A DNA stretch of 64,000 nt from Pedosphaera parvula Ellin514 (lineage in GTDB: Bacteria; Verrucomicrobiota; Verrucomicrobiia; Limisphaerales; Pedosphaeraceae). Under the pieces are notes generated by a model. The model did not search any database, was not told the origin of the DNA, and saw only the letters and a program-made list of their open reading frames with translations. Below are positions 16,517 to 25,612 of the stretch, piece by piece. Each line of letters opens with the position of its first letter. Positions within the stretch are counted from its first letter, which is position 1. The stretch covers positions 1-64,000 of the forward strand of contig NZ_ABOX02000009.1 in assembly GCF_000172555.1 (NCBI RefSeq), given 5' to 3'. Made by a program: the position numbers and the translations under genes.

Positions 16517-17194
16517 ATGGCAAATATCAAAATCCTTCTTGCCGATGACCACACAGTAGTCCGTCAGGGGCTGTGCGCTTTGCTTCTGGCTGAGCATGAC
16601 ATTGAAATCGTGGCGGAAGCGGAAACGGGTCGGCAGGCGGTGCAGATGGCGAACCGATATTTGCCTAATATCATTATTATGGACGTGGCCATGCCGCTGC
16701 TGAACGGGCTGGAAGCGACCCGGCAAATAACCAGCAAGCTGCCGGGTGCAAAAGTGTTGGTGCTCTCGTCATATGGCGACGAGGACTCGGTTCAAAAGTT
16801 GACCGAAGCGGGAGCGGCAGGATACGTGATCAAGCAAACTGCGGCCAATGACCTCGTTACAGCGATTCGCGAAGTACATAAAGGCAATGCTTTCTACAGT
16901 GCAGCCATCTCCCAGCGGTTGCGTGACCAGTTGCACGCAAGATTCCGGAATGGAAAAAGTGTCAGGAACAGCCTCACCTTGCTGACTCCGCGTGAGGCCG
17001 AAGTGTTGGTGCTTATTGCCAAAGGGCAACCCAACAAACAAATGGCTTCCGAACTGGGTATCAGTATCAAAACCATTGAGAAACATCGGCAACAAGTGAT
17101 GAATAAGTTGAATATCCACGATATTGCCGGCCTGACCCGTTATGCGATTTCCAAAGGCATCATTGAGCAAACTCCGGATCTGGCAGTCGCTTGA
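16517..17194 (+). CDS. NarL/FixJ family response regulator
   Basis: 225 residues from the ATG at 16517, chosen because the receiver domain starts there (MANIKILLADDH). The acidic pair is at 10-11, the phospho-acceptor is Asp56 (NIIIMDVAMP), and the conserved Thr/Ser and Lys (Lys106 in GYVIKQT) are present. The C-terminal LuxR-type helix-turn-helix spans about 160-215 (LTPREAEVLVLIAKGQPNKQMASELGISIKTIEKHRQQVMNKL). It is a DNA-binding regulator activated by phosphorylation. No histidine kinase is next to it, so the partner is elsewhere. Confidence 0.92.
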   Translation: MANIKILLADDHTVVRQGLCALLLAEHDIEIVAEAETGRQAVQMANRYLPNIIIMDVAMPLLNGLEATRQITSKLPGAKVLVLSSYGDEDSVQKLTEAGAAGYVIKQTAANDLVTAIREVHKGNAFYSAAISQRLRDQLHARFRNGKSVRNSLTLLTPREAEVLVLIAKGQPNKQMASELGISIKTIEKHRQQVMNKLNIHDIAGLTRYAISKGIIEQTPDLAVA

Positions 17195-17343
17195 GTCGTT
17201 CTACTCCTTAAAAACCGTGAAAATCTGCCATTTACGACGGCTTTGTCTTTACACGGATGGCAATCCTCATTTGGAACTCGTTGCCAGAGAAGAACTGAGG
17301 GCGGCTTGTTACAGTCCTGAGCCGCTGATATATTAAGTAAGTT

Positions 17344-17856
17344 ATGAGCAAGGCATTTACCAAGGAAGCGGATGATAATCCAGAAGCTCCCACGTTACCG
17401 AGGCCAGTTTCGGTATTGCCACCTGGAGCCAAAAACTACCTGACGCCAGACGGTGCTCAAAGGCTGCGAGCCGAATTGAACCGGTTGCAGGCAGAGAAAC
17501 GTTCGCAAACTGCGACCGGCGAGTTTTCAGGCAATGCGCAAACCGAAATGCAGCTGGTAGGCCAGCATATTCTGCAGTTGGAACAAAGTCTGGCAACCGC
17601 CGAGATTGTGCCACCACCGCCGCAACCCTGGGAACAGGTTCGGTTTGGAGCAACGGTTACAGTGCGTGACGAATCGGGGAATGAAACCCGGTATCGTATT
17701 GTGGGCGTGGATGAAACTGATATTGACCGGGACTGGGTGAGCTGGCTATCGCCGATAGCGAGGGCATTAATTAATGCAAGGATTGGGGAACGGGTTCACT
17801 TCCGGTTTCCAGCGGGTGAAAAGCAGTTGGAAATTGTGAGCATCACCTACGAATGA
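17344..17856 (+). CDS. GreA/GreB-like protein
   Basis: 170 residues. After about 30 residues of polar leader, YLTPDGAQRLRAELNRLQAEKR resembles the first helix of the Gre coiled coil. The C-terminal half is a Gre C-domain: VRFGATVTVRDESGNETRYRIVGVDETDIDRDWVSWLSPIARALINARIGERVHFRFPAGEKQLEIVSI, ending like GreB. Gre factors bind the RNA polymerase secondary channel and stimulate transcript cleavage. The acidic tip residues of a full GreA coiled coil are not obvious, because the coil is short (about 34-85). It may therefore be a Gre-like polymerase-binding protein rather than a true cleavage factor. Confidence 0.75.
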   Translation: MSKAFTKEADDNPEAPTLPRPVSVLPPGAKNYLTPDGAQRLRAELNRLQAEKRSQTATGEFSGNAQTEMQLVGQHILQLEQSLATAEIVPPPPQPWEQVRFGATVTVRDESGNETRYRIVGVDETDIDRDWVSWLSPIARALINARIGERVHFRFPAGEKQLEIVSITYE

Positions 17857-17926
17857 TTCATCGCCGCGCATGATTAACAACTTTAAAGAAACATAGGAAA
17901 CATTGTTCGGATCGAATAATAATCGG

Positions 17927-18154
17927 TTAATCCGGATGGAACGGTTTGTTGGTAAGCTTCAAGGAGCCATTCGCAGCAAATAGATTCGTCGCGCGGGGAG
18001 CCCATTCCTGCAGCGGCAAGGCCGGTTTAGTGGATTCGAGGAGGTAGTAGTTTTTTCCGCCGACCATGATCAGGGTTTCCACGATCACACAGTGTGTGGC
18101 GGCCGACATGGTCGTTTGATTGTTTTTGGCGGGGGTTTTTATGGGTTTCTTCAA
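17927..18154 (-). pseudogene. Probable remnant of a secreted-protein C-terminus
   Basis: A 75-codon frame contains VGGKNYYLLESTKPALPLQEWAPRATNLFAANGSLKLTN. This resembles the C-terminal tail found in secreted LamG/Ig-type proteins of this organism (compare YTILATTDISLPLAQWTVVSTGTFDANGQFTFTD at the end of 8779-12885). The usual final YRL/YRV residues are missing and nothing upstream of the frame looks like the rest of such a protein. A degraded 3' fragment is the best reading. An intact small gene is less likely. Confidence 0.4.
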
Positions 18155-18249
18155 GTGAGCTGCGGCTCATACCGTGTAATTCTCAATGTGCTTCCAAGGA
18201 ATGACTGTGCCCTGCTTCGGCGCAGCTTCGCAAAAAATTACAGAAAAAG

Positions 18250-18280
18250 TGTTACCTTCGCGTTTCAGCGGATAAATATA
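18250..18280 (+). promoter_or_regulatory. Candidate ECF promoter motif, copy 2
   Basis: TGTTACCTT (from 18250), GGA (18270) and TATA (18277) have the same spacing as the motif before the paralogous sigma gene at 7073. Here TATA ends 22 bases before the ATG at 18303, a more ordinary distance. A promoter read by these sigma factors themselves is the simplest idea. Confidence 0.4.
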
Positions 18281-18302
18281 AATGGAAACACACTCGAATT
18301 GA

Positions 18303-19952
18303 ATGAAGCAAACGATGGGCGACATCGAACTTTTGAGGGAATACGCGTTGCACGGGTCTGACCAGGCTTTTGCAACACTGGTGTCGCGTTACATCAACAT
18401 GGTGTATTCCGTGGCGTTGCGGCATGTGCGCAATCCGAGCCAGGCGGAGGAAATCAGCCAGGCGGTATTTATAGTTTTGGCAAAGAAAGCAGCGAGCCTG
18501 GGTGGCAGAACGGTGTTATCCGGCTGGTTATTTCATACCGCGCGGCTGACCGCGGCAAATTATGTGCGGAAAGAAATCCGACGGTTAAGAAAGGAGCAGG
18601 AGGCGTATATGCGATCCACATTGTCTGAAGGCGGGGATGTGCCATGGGAGCGAATTGCACCCTGCCTGGATGCGGCCATCGCCGAATTGGGCGAGAAGGA
18701 TCGAAACGCCATTGTGTTGCGGTATGTGGAAGGCAAAAACCTGAAGGAGGTGGGGGAAGCTTTGGGGGCGAGTGAGGATGCGGCCAAGATGCGGGTGAAT
18801 CGGGCGGTGGAAAAGTTGCGTGGTGTTTTTAAGAAGCAGGGGATTGTGCTCTCCAGCGCGGCATTGTGCGGAATCATTGCCGCACATGCGGTGGAGGCGG
18901 CTCCGGCGGGGTTGGCGGGAGCCACGGCGCTGGCAGTGACCCAGGGGACAGCGGTATCGGTATCAACGATGGCGATAGCGAAAGGAACTTTAAAACTTAT
19001 GGCATGGACAAAGGTTAAAATTGCAGGGGGCGTAATCGTGGCCGGGTTGGTGGCTTTTCAATGGCATGAAATCATCGCCCAGAGGCGGGATCTCGCGGCC
19101 GTCCAGCAGGAATTGCACGAGCGCGATAATAAGTTGGAGAAGCAAAAGGCAGAGCTGGAGAAATTACACCAGGAGAGACTGGTGATGGCCGAGGACTTGC
19201 GCACGGCAACCACGGCGAAGGCGAAGGCCATCGGCAAGGAGAAGGCGGCAGTAGCGGCGGCAAAGAGTGCTTCGGTGGCGGCGGCGGGAAAGGAAACATC
19301 GCCAATGGAAATGGCAAAGTTGCTGGTTGATCCTTCCATGAACGAGTTGTTACGGGTGCAAACCAAGGCTCTTTTGAAGGGGCAGATTGGCGGCTTCGCA
19401 AAGAAAATGAATCTGGGTGAGGCGGACATGGACAAGCTCTATAATCTTTATATCGATAAGTCCCTCAAGGACCGCGCGAGTGCGGCGGCGGTGATCCGGG
19501 GAGAAATGGATGTGGACCAGGCGCTAGCCAAACGAGAGCAGGGGAAACAGCAAATGGAGAGTGAACTGAGAGCCCTGCTGGGGGATGCGAATTATGCGCA
19601 GTTTGGAGAATTGAAGAAAGATGCCATTGCCAGGAAATCATTGGAATCACTCAACAGCGAATCCAGTGACAATCCACTGAACGAGACACAGAGGGCACAG
19701 TTTTTGAAGGTGATGCACGACATGCCTGAACTGCCGACGATTGATAATATCGACGTGTTTCGTTCCAAAGAATCCTTGGATCAGGTTTACCAGGGATTGG
19801 AGGATACGGCGCGGAAGCTACGGGAACAATCGTCCGCATTCTTAAGCGCAGAGCAATTGGCGGCGTTGGAGAAAACGCAGACCGGGGTCATCCAACACAT
19901 CAAGTCGGAGCTGGAGCTGGGACAGAAGGTGTTGGTGGGACAGGCGAAGTAG
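18303..19952 (+). CDS. ECF-like sigma factor with long membrane/coiled-coil tail (paralogue)
   Basis: 549 residues, a paralogue of 7073-8728 over its whole length. Sigma region 2 is at about 10-85 (AFATLVSRYINMVYSVALRHVRNPSQAEEISQAVFIVLAKKA). Region 4 is at about 118-178 (GEKDRNAIVLRYVEGKNLKEVGEALG, AAKMRVNRAVEKLRG). A hydrophobic stretch, a probable membrane helix near 240, a coiled coil (about 255-310) and a helical C-terminal tail follow. The best conserved tail segment is KGTLKLMAWTKVKIA, just before the membrane helix. The start could also be the ATG at 18315 (MGDIELL), the position matching the paralogue. No anti-sigma factor is adjacent, so the tail itself may regulate activity (inference). 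Confidence 0.88.
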   Translation: MKQTMGDIELLREYALHGSDQAFATLVSRYINMVYSVALRHVRNPSQAEEISQAVFIVLAKKAASLGGRTVLSGWLFHTARLTAANYVRKEIRRLRKEQEAYMRSTLSEGGDVPWERIAPCLDAAIAELGEKDRNAIVLRYVEGKNLKEVGEALGASEDAAKMRVNRAVEKLRGVFKKQGIVLSSAALCGIIAAHAVEAAPAGLAGATALAVTQGTAVSVSTMAIAKGTLKLMAWTKVKIAGGVIVAGLVAFQWHEIIAQRRDLAAVQQELHERDNKLEKQKAELEKLHQERLVMAEDLRTATTAKAKAIGKEKAAVAAAKSASVAAAGKETSPMEMAKLLVDPSMNELLRVQTKALLKGQIGGFAKKMNLGEADMDKLYNLYIDKSLKDRASAAAVIRGEMDVDQALAKREQGKQQMESELRALLGDANYAQFGELKKDAIARKSLESLNSESSDNPLNETQRAQFLKVMHDMPELPTIDNIDVFRSKESLDQVYQGLEDTARKLREQSSAFLSAEQLAALEKTQTGVIQHIKSELELGQKVLVGQAK

Positions 19953-20063
19953 TAAGCGACAGATTGGTCAGGAAACAATAGGCATGTTTTGCAAGTCAAG
20001 TTGTCTGAGGAGTAGTGGGAGAAATCGTTCCAAGCATCTCAAGGCGAACCTCAGACATGGGGG

Positions 20064-20849
20064 TTAGAGGAAATTTTCAGGAACCTTCACCCGATTTGAC
20101 TCGGTGACCTGAAACCCTGTATCGCGCAACACGGTTTTAAGAAGGGACAGGAAGTCATCTGCCGTTTCCGAGTCAAAGTTCACGATAAACTGCAGGTAAT
20201 CGTTGTGAAGGAGGTAGCTGAGACGCGCTCCGTAATTTCGTAAAAAAAAGTCAATGCTCTGTTCCTTGACAGTGAGGAGGTCAGGCCGGCCCAAGTTCTC
20301 AAAGATGGATTTCATCTCCTCGATCTCAAAATAAGCGGAAGGATGATCGAGGCGGAGTGATGCGTAATCATTCCACGGTTGAAAGAAAGTGCATTCGAAC
20401 GGTTGTACGATAATGCCCGAACTGCTCACCCAATTTACGACATCAAGGAACGATGGGCCTAATTTGAAAAGCTCGGTTTTATGACGAGGGAAGGCGTAGA
20501 TCTCGGAAGGTTTTTCAGGGAGGAAGGCAAGCAGATCGCTATCGATGGTATCCGCAAAAGGGACCAGCCGAGCTTTTTGTTCGGGAGTGAGTCGAATAGT
20601 TCCTTCCTCCCAAAAATCATATGCAAGTGCTTCGCGGGTCATCTTGAGTTCCTCGACAATTCTTTGCGGACGGTATGGTCGGATGTAACCGTCTATATCA
20701 CCTTCACCAAATGTCAGCATGAGCTCGGCGTAACCAGCAGGGAATGCTGTTCCTATTGAGGCTTCGGCAGATCGAAGTTCTTCCGTTGTGACAGGTGCGG
20801 TCTTGTTGGAAACGCAGTAAAGTTCTTGAAAGGAGGTTAGTGCTCTCAT
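20064..20849 (-). CDS. SMI1/KNR4 (SUKH) family protein
   Basis: 261 residues. The N-terminal half fits the SMI1/KNR4 (SUKH) domain: VTTEELRSAEASIGTAFPAGYAELMLTFGEGDIDGYIRPYRP, and later GTIRLTPEQKARLVPFADTIDSDLLAFLP and a tryptophan-containing DVVNWVSSSG. Many SUKH proteins are immunity proteins against polymorphic toxins. The last 90 residues (EEMKSIFENLGRPDLLTVKEQSIDFFLRNYGARLSYLL...) are extra to the minimal domain. No toxin or Rhs/WXG protein lies beside it, so an immunity role is only possible. It could equally be a housekeeping SUKH protein. Confidence 0.75.
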   Translation of the reverse strand: MRALTSFQELYCVSNKTAPVTTEELRSAEASIGTAFPAGYAELMLTFGEGDIDGYIRPYRPQRIVEELKMTREALAYDFWEEGTIRLTPEQKARLVPFADTIDSDLLAFLPEKPSEIYAFPRHKTELFKLGPSFLDVVNWVSSSGIIVQPFECTFFQPWNDYASLRLDHPSAYFEIEEMKSIFENLGRPDLLTVKEQSIDFFLRNYGARLSYLLHNDYLQFIVNFDSETADDFLSLLKTVLRDTGFQVTESNRVKVPENFL

Positions 20850-21014
20850 AATTATCCCTATGTAAACAATGGTAAGGATGCGTTGATGGCATCGTCACGA
20901 AAAAAAGTTCACTAACCTCCGCAACTGAGCGAAGGCTTGTTGCAGATTTTAATCTGTTGATGAATGTTCAGTTGGCAGAGTTGCTTTGCAATTCAGGCAC
21001 TGACGGATTAATTT

Positions 21015-22061
21015 ATGAAAACCTCCGGCAAGATTCCTTTTTCGATTCTCGATCTCGCACCCATTGTGGTTGGTGGCACGGCGGCGCAGTCTTTTCGGAA
21101 CACGCTCGATTTGGCGCAGCACGCGGAGAAGTGGGGGTATTATCGTTACTGGCTGGCGGAGCATCACAACATGACGGGGATTGCCAGCGCGGCGACGTCA
21201 GTGGTGATTGGATATGTGGCGCAAGGAACCAAGTCGATACGCGTGGGTGCGGGAGGGGTGATGTTGCCCAATCACGCGCCGCTGGTCATTGCGGAGCAGT
21301 TCGGGACGCTGGCCTCACTTTATCCGGGACGCATTGATCTGGGATTGGGGCGCGCGCCGGGAACGGACCAGCGGACAGCGCGCGCGTTACGGCGGGATCG
21401 CATGGATAGCGCGGATTCCTTCCCGCAGGATGTAGTGGAGTTGTTATCGTATTTCAAGCCGGTGCAACCGGGACAGACTCTGCGGGCGGTTCCCGGGGCA
21501 GGTTTGGAGGTGAAGGTGTGGCTCTTGGGTTCGAGTCTTTTCAGCGCGCAATTGGCGGCGATGCTCGGTCTGCCATTTGCGTTCGCATCACATTTTGCGC
21601 CGGATCATTTGATGGAGGCGCTGGAGATTTATCGCAGTCGTTTTGAGCCGTCGGAGTATTTGGACAAGCCTCACGCGATGGTGGGGGTGAATGTGTTTGC
21701 GGCGGATACGGACCGGGAAGCGGAACGGGCGTTTACGTCATTGCAACAGGCGTTTATTAATTTGCGTCGCGGCGTCCCTGGACAGTTGCCGCCACCGGTG
21801 GAGAGCATAGAAGAGAGGTGGGCGGAGCATGAAAGGGCTGGGGCGGACCATGCATTGAAGTATTCGGTGGTGGGTTCGCCGGAGACGGTGCGGCACGGGT
21901 TGGAGCAATTCATCGACATGACTGAGGCGGATGAGGTGATGGTGACGGCGCAGATGTATGATCATGCGGCACGGTTGAGGTCGTTTGAAATTGTGGCGGA
22001 AGTGAGGGACAGGATTTGGGCGGGGCAGAGCGAGCGGGCAGATGTTGAAAGTGTGGGGTAG
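21015..22061 (+). CDS. LLM class flavin-dependent oxidoreductase (MsnO8-like)
   Basis: 348 residues of the bacterial luciferase-like superfamily: N-terminal [46 protein letters not shown] (about 5-52), [41 protein letters not shown] (about 78-118), [41 protein letters not shown], and a late [16 protein letters not shown]. The family uses FMNH2 or F420 with a TIM-barrel fold, and this subfamily is the one usually named MsnO8-like monooxygenase. Substrate unknown. An intergenic repeat follows its stop codon directly. Confidence 0.92.
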   Translation: MKTSGKIPFSILDLAPIVVGGTAAQSFRNTLDLAQHAEKWGYYRYWLAEHHNMTGIASAATSVVIGYVAQGTKSIRVGAGGVMLPNHAPLVIAEQFGTLASLYPGRIDLGLGRAPGTDQRTARALRRDRMDSADSFPQDVVELLSYFKPVQPGQTLRAVPGAGLEVKVWLLGSSLFSAQLAAMLGLPFAFASHFAPDHLMEALEIYRSRFEPSEYLDKPHAMVGVNVFAADTDREAERAFTSLQQAFINLRRGVPGQLPPPVESIEERWAEHERAGADHALKYSVVGSPETVRHGLEQFIDMTEADEVMVTAQMYDHAARLRSFEIVAEVRDRIWAGQSERADVESVG

Positions 22062-22062
22062 A

Positions 22063-22135
22063 AGGGAATTTTGAATTGCGATTTTGATTTTTGATTGGGG
22101 AGGTGGATGGGGTGGATCGTAGGCCGCAGAGGCGG
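22063..22135 (+). repeat. Dispersed intergenic repeat, copy 1
   Basis: A stretch of about 70 bases immediately after the LLM oxidoreductase stop: TTTTGAATTGCG, ATTTTTGATT, GGGGAGG.GGATGGGG, then GGCCGC. It aligns with 23472-23546, which also follows a stop codon, and with a shorter inverted copy at 57236-57276. There are no terminal repeats or coding potential. It may be a non-autonomous repeat or a transcript-end element. Confidence 0.6.
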
Positions 22136-22172
22136 GTGAGTTTCGCGGATAATATTGAATTGGAGGAGGCGG

Positions 22173-22871
22173 TTACAGGGAAAGTTTGTGCACCGTTTGC
22201 AGGAAAGAATTTCGGTCGGTTAAATCGGGGAAGGTTTGCACGGCGCCTTCGGCAATCAGTCGTTCCGCGTGAAGGCCGGTCCCGATTCCGATAAAGGGAA
22301 TTTTCAGTTTGCGGCAGGCACGGGCATCCCAGACACCATCACCAATATAAATCTTATTCACGAACGCAATCGCCGGAGGCACCGCCGAGGCTCGGAGGAT
22401 GGCGGTTTTCATAATGTCCTCCCTGGCGACGGCGTCATCGGCTGAGGCGGCAGGGAAATGGTCGAAGCAGAGGCCGGCGCTGGACATTTTGAGCCGTGCG
22501 GAACAGCTCCAGGCACCCGTGGCCAGAGCGATGCGGAGGTTTGGAGTGGCGGACAGGTGGAGCAGCAAGTCAGAGGCCCCTGCAATGGCTTGGAAAGGGG
22601 ATTGTTGGCACGCGTCTGTGAGCAACCGCACAAACGTTTGCTGAAACCCCAAAGTCTCCTCCAGCGTAGGTAGCCGCTCTTTGCGCAGAGCGAATAATTC
22701 CTGAAGGATGCCTGCATCGGTGGCATGCTGATAGTGTGACCAATCCGTATCAACTTCTGTGAATGCAAATACCTCGGCCAGTGCCTGCGCGAAACAGTGT
22801 CCATCGATGTGCATCGTCTCTGTGAGCGTGCCGTCAATGTCGAATATGACAACGGATTTGGAAGTGTGCAT
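22173..22871 (-). CDS. HAD family hydrolase (phosphatase)
   Basis: 232 residues from the ATG at 22871 (the frame runs to a TTG at 22880). It has the haloacid dehalogenase motifs: I, FDIDGTLTET (Asp11 nucleophile, Asp13); II, IALATGAW (about 119-126); and a late IYIGDGVWDARACRKLKIPFIGIGTG (about 186-211, motifs III and IV region). An alpha-helical cap lies between motifs I and II. Length and cap fit phosphoglycolate phosphatase-like enzymes, but the substrate cannot be fixed. It lies convergent with the LLM oxidoreductase. Confidence 0.88.
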   Translation of the reverse strand: MHTSKSVVIFDIDGTLTETMHIDGHCFAQALAEVFAFTEVDTDWSHYQHATDAGILQELFALRKERLPTLEETLGFQQTFVRLLTDACQQSPFQAIAGASDLLLHLSATPNLRIALATGAWSCSARLKMSSAGLCFDHFPAASADDAVAREDIMKTAILRASAVPPAIAFVNKIYIGDGVWDARACRKLKIPFIGIGTGLHAERLIAEGAVQTFPDLTDRNSFLQTVHKLSL

Positions 22872-23011
22872 GGCGCTCAAAGCTGGGGTAGAAAAGGAAT
22901 GCCATCAATCAAATCTTTCACCAAGTCATCGACAAGGTGCTGAGGTGATGGCGTTGGCGGCTGGCTTGACAAGCCGGACTTGAATGGGCAAGAGTGGGCG
23001 TTGATTACGCC

Positions 23012-23464
23012 ATGCTGAGTGAACCTGTCATTCGGAAGATTCGGGAGGATGAGCTTGCGAGCTTGTTGAGTCTTTATCGTCATTTGCATCCAACTGATCC
23101 CGAGCTGGCGGTTACGGTTGAAGTGGAGGCGTTGTGGCAGCGCATCGTTGCCGATCCCCAAGTGCATTATTTGGTGGCTGTGGTGGAGGAACGGATGGTT
23201 TCGACATGCGCATTGGCGATTATTCCCAATTTGACACGAGGAGGTCGACCGTACGGTTTGATCGAAAATGTGGTGACTGATCCGGAGTTTCGGAAGCGAG
23301 GAATTGGGACGCGAATTCTGAGAGACGCGATTGAGGTGGCGCGGCGGGAGAATTGTTACAAGGTGATGCTGCTGACGGGACGCAAGGATGACGCGACGTT
23401 GCGATTCTATGAGCAGGCGGGTTTCGAGGCGGGAGTTAAGACTGGGTTTGTGGCGAAGTTGTAG
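23012..23464 (+). CDS. GNAT family acetyltransferase
   Basis: 150 residues with a clear acetyl-CoA-binding motif: PYGLIENVVTDPEFRKRGIGTRILRDAIEVARRENCYKVMLLTGRKDDATLRFYEQAGF (about 81-140). The N-terminus reads VIRKIREDELASLLSLYRHLHPTDP. The ATG at 23012 is preferred; the frame also has a GTG at 22994 and neither has a good ribosome site. Substrate unknown. A dispersed repeat follows the stop. Confidence 0.85.
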   Translation: MLSEPVIRKIREDELASLLSLYRHLHPTDPELAVTVEVEALWQRIVADPQVHYLVAVVEERMVSTCALAIIPNLTRGGRPYGLIENVVTDPEFRKRGIGTRILRDAIEVARRENCYKVMLLTGRKDDATLRFYEQAGFEAGVKTGFVAKL

Positions 23465-23471
23465 AAGGAGT

Positions 23472-23546
23472 AAAGGGAAGGAAATTTTGAATTGCGATTT
23501 TTGAATTGGGGAGTGAATGGGGCGGGTTGTGGGCCGCGTACGCGGA
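23472..23546 (+). repeat. Dispersed intergenic repeat, copy 2
   Basis: Second copy of the element at 22063: AAATTTTGAATTGCGATTTT, TGAATTGGGGAGTGAATGGGG and GGGCCGCG in the same order. It again begins within ten bases of a stop codon, here that of the acetyltransferase ending at 23464. Confidence 0.6.
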
Positions 23547-23702
23547 TGGGCTCGACGGATGTGATTGGAGCTACGACGAGGTTAGAGTTCGAGTCTTTCC
23601 AGACGGGCACCAGCCTCACTCCACCGAGTTATTGATTGCTGGCGCGCGGGATTGAATTTTTGGATTTGATTTGGGCGTGGGATGGAGGATGTTGGCGGCT
23701 AA

Positions 23703-24290
23703 ATGAACTGGCTGGCACACTCGCTCTTGTCCGAACCTTCGGCGGAGTTTCGCATGGGGAATATCCTGGCGGACATTCTGCGAAGGCCAGAGTTGGAGTT
23801 AATGCCGGTGGGGATTTTGCGCGGGGTGGCGTGTCATCGAAGGATTGATGCTTTCACGGATCGGCATCCGATTATCCGGCAGAGCAAGCAGCGGGTGAAT
23901 GGTTCGTTCCGGAGGTATGCGAGCATTTTGGTGGATGTGTTCTACGATCATTTGCTGGCGAAGGAGTGGCATCGGCATGCGACGGTGTCGCTGGAGCAAT
24001 TCACGTCGGAGGTGTATGCGGGGATTGATGAGTTGCCGCGCGAGGTGCCGTTGATGGCGCGGATGAGATTGGAGCAGATGCGGAGGGAGAATTGGCTGGG
24101 GCGATATCGGGAGATTGAGGGAATCAGGCAAGCGTTGGAGGGCGTGGGTAGTCGATTGCGGCGACCGGTGGATTTGGGTGCGGCGGTGGCGGATTTGGAG
24201 ATGCATTACGACGGGTTCAAAGAGGATTTTGGGATGTTCTTTCCGGAGTTGAGAAAGCACGTGGAGGGTAATACTGCAGAAATTGAATAG
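23703..24290 (+). CDS. ACP phosphodiesterase-like protein (AcpH/DUF479)
   Basis: 195 residues matching the AcpH family from its first residue: MNWLAHSLLSEPSAEFRMGNILADILR, GVACHRRIDAFTDRHPIIRQSKQRV (about 42-67) and FYDHLLAKEWHRH (about 80-92). These carry the His/Asp residues of the family's HD-like metal site. AcpH removes the 4'-phosphopantetheine arm from acyl carrier protein. Members outside Enterobacteria are often annotated as DUF479, so the exact substrate is an inference. Confidence 0.9.
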   Translation: MNWLAHSLLSEPSAEFRMGNILADILRRPELELMPVGILRGVACHRRIDAFTDRHPIIRQSKQRVNGSFRRYASILVDVFYDHLLAKEWHRHATVSLEQFTSEVYAGIDELPREVPLMARMRLEQMRRENWLGRYREIEGIRQALEGVGSRLRRPVDLGAAVADLEMHYDGFKEDFGMFFPELRKHVEGNTAEIE

Positions 24291-24449
24291 CCAAAAAAAC
24301 ACAAACGGCGCAAAGGAATGGAGTTCGGAACCTTACCCGCAGAACACGGAGGATAAGATAGAAGAGAGGCGGAGAATCGCAATTCTAAAGGATTTTTACT
24401 TTTTATTTCACCTCGACTTGAGTCGTGATTGTAATGGCTTTCGGGCTTT

Positions 24450-25328
24450 TCATTTCGTTGCGGCTTGATTGGTCCTTGCGGGATCAATGCGCTGGAGGGC
24501 GGTTTGGATTTCTTTTTCGAGGTCTGACGGGGCGTCCTTCAGAAGGTTGGTGAGTTTGGGAATGGCTGCCTTGGAGGCAGGGCCGTATCGGCCGAGCATC
24601 CAGACGGCACTTTTGCGAACATCTGGATGTTTATCGTCCAAGGTTTCAATCAGGGCAGGGACGATGATGTCGGACTGCTTCTTATAGATGCCTCCGAAAG
24701 ATGCGGCAGCCATACGGCGAACTTCGGGTGCCGGGTCTTTCAGTGCGCGGATGAGAGCAGGGACAATGACGCCGGGTTGAGTCTGGGAGAGCTCAAGAGC
24801 ATTCGCAGCGATGGTGCGCACGCTGGAATTATTGTTGGTTAGCGCCTTGAGTAAAGCGGGTGTGGCTTCCGGAGCGAGTAGGGGTGTGTAGCCCCTGGGA
24901 TCATATGCCAGGACATTGACGGCCTGAAGCGCGGTAGTGGGATTATCGAGACAATCGGCGATGGCTGGAATGGCAGGCTTTCCCACGGAGCCGAGAGCCT
25001 GAAGTGCCTCGAACGCCTGGTAATGACGCTGATAGCCCGTGCGAAGGTATGTCCGAAAAACAGAATAGCGTTGAAGAAAAAAATAGCACTTGTCCTTCCA
25101 TTTGATTTCACGCGAGTGGAGGTCGTGGATCAGGAATGGAAGAGCATTTGTGCCCATGTTGCGAAAGGCATCGTCGCGCAGAGTGGAAGGACCCATTTGA
25201 AGCCATTGGGTGAGCGATTTGCCTTGGTAGACTGGTTCGTGAGGGCTTCGACGAAGGAGATGCCAAATAATGATGCTGATGAGGAGCAGCAACAGGGCTA
25301 TGAACAGAGTGCGGCGGTTGGGCCTCAT
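24450..25328 (-). CDS. HEAT-repeat protein with N-terminal membrane anchor
   Basis: 292 residues. After MRPNRRTLFIALLLLLISIIIWHLL (signal anchor, about 7-25) and a short linker containing PVYQGKSLTQWLQMGPS, the rest (about 75-280) is HEAT/PBS-lyase-like repeats: FEALQALGSVGKPAIPAIADCLD, IAANALELSQTQPGVIVPALIRALKDPAPEVRRMAAASFGG, KHPDVRKSAVWMLGRYGPASKAAIPKLTNLLKD. Such repeats are protein-binding scaffolds, usually periplasmic when anchored like this in Planctomycetota and Verrucomicrobiota. Partner unknown. Confidence 0.85.
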   Translation of the reverse strand: MRPNRRTLFIALLLLLISIIIWHLLRRSPHEPVYQGKSLTQWLQMGPSTLRDDAFRNMGTNALPFLIHDLHSREIKWKDKCYFFLQRYSVFRTYLRTGYQRHYQAFEALQALGSVGKPAIPAIADCLDNPTTALQAVNVLAYDPRGYTPLLAPEATPALLKALTNNNSSVRTIAANALELSQTQPGVIVPALIRALKDPAPEVRRMAAASFGGIYKKQSDIIVPALIETLDDKHPDVRKSAVWMLGRYGPASKAAIPKLTNLLKDAPSDLEKEIQTALQRIDPARTNQAATK

Positions 25329-25612
25329 TGGTGGTTAGGATGACGCAATTTCAACAGGGAGACTAGGGAAAAACAAGGGTTTGGCCACCAGAACCTAGCC
25401 GTAAACACGCTGAACAGTTGCCAATGAAACGGTGCGCGCGTTGGCACCTCCACGCGCTGCATCGCTTGAACGTGCTGCAAGTGATGGCTCAGTCGATGAA
25501 TGTGGTTGGTGTTTAATTTACGGTTTTAGTGCGATGCTCCGCAGGCAGGCAGGTTCTTCAATTTGGGCTTTTTGTTTTGATATACGATGGATGGTTCGTA
25601 TATTAGCAACGC

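Noticed and set aside
20880-21010. Possible toxin partner of the SUKH protein
   Set aside because: Only short frames without toxin features are found on either side.
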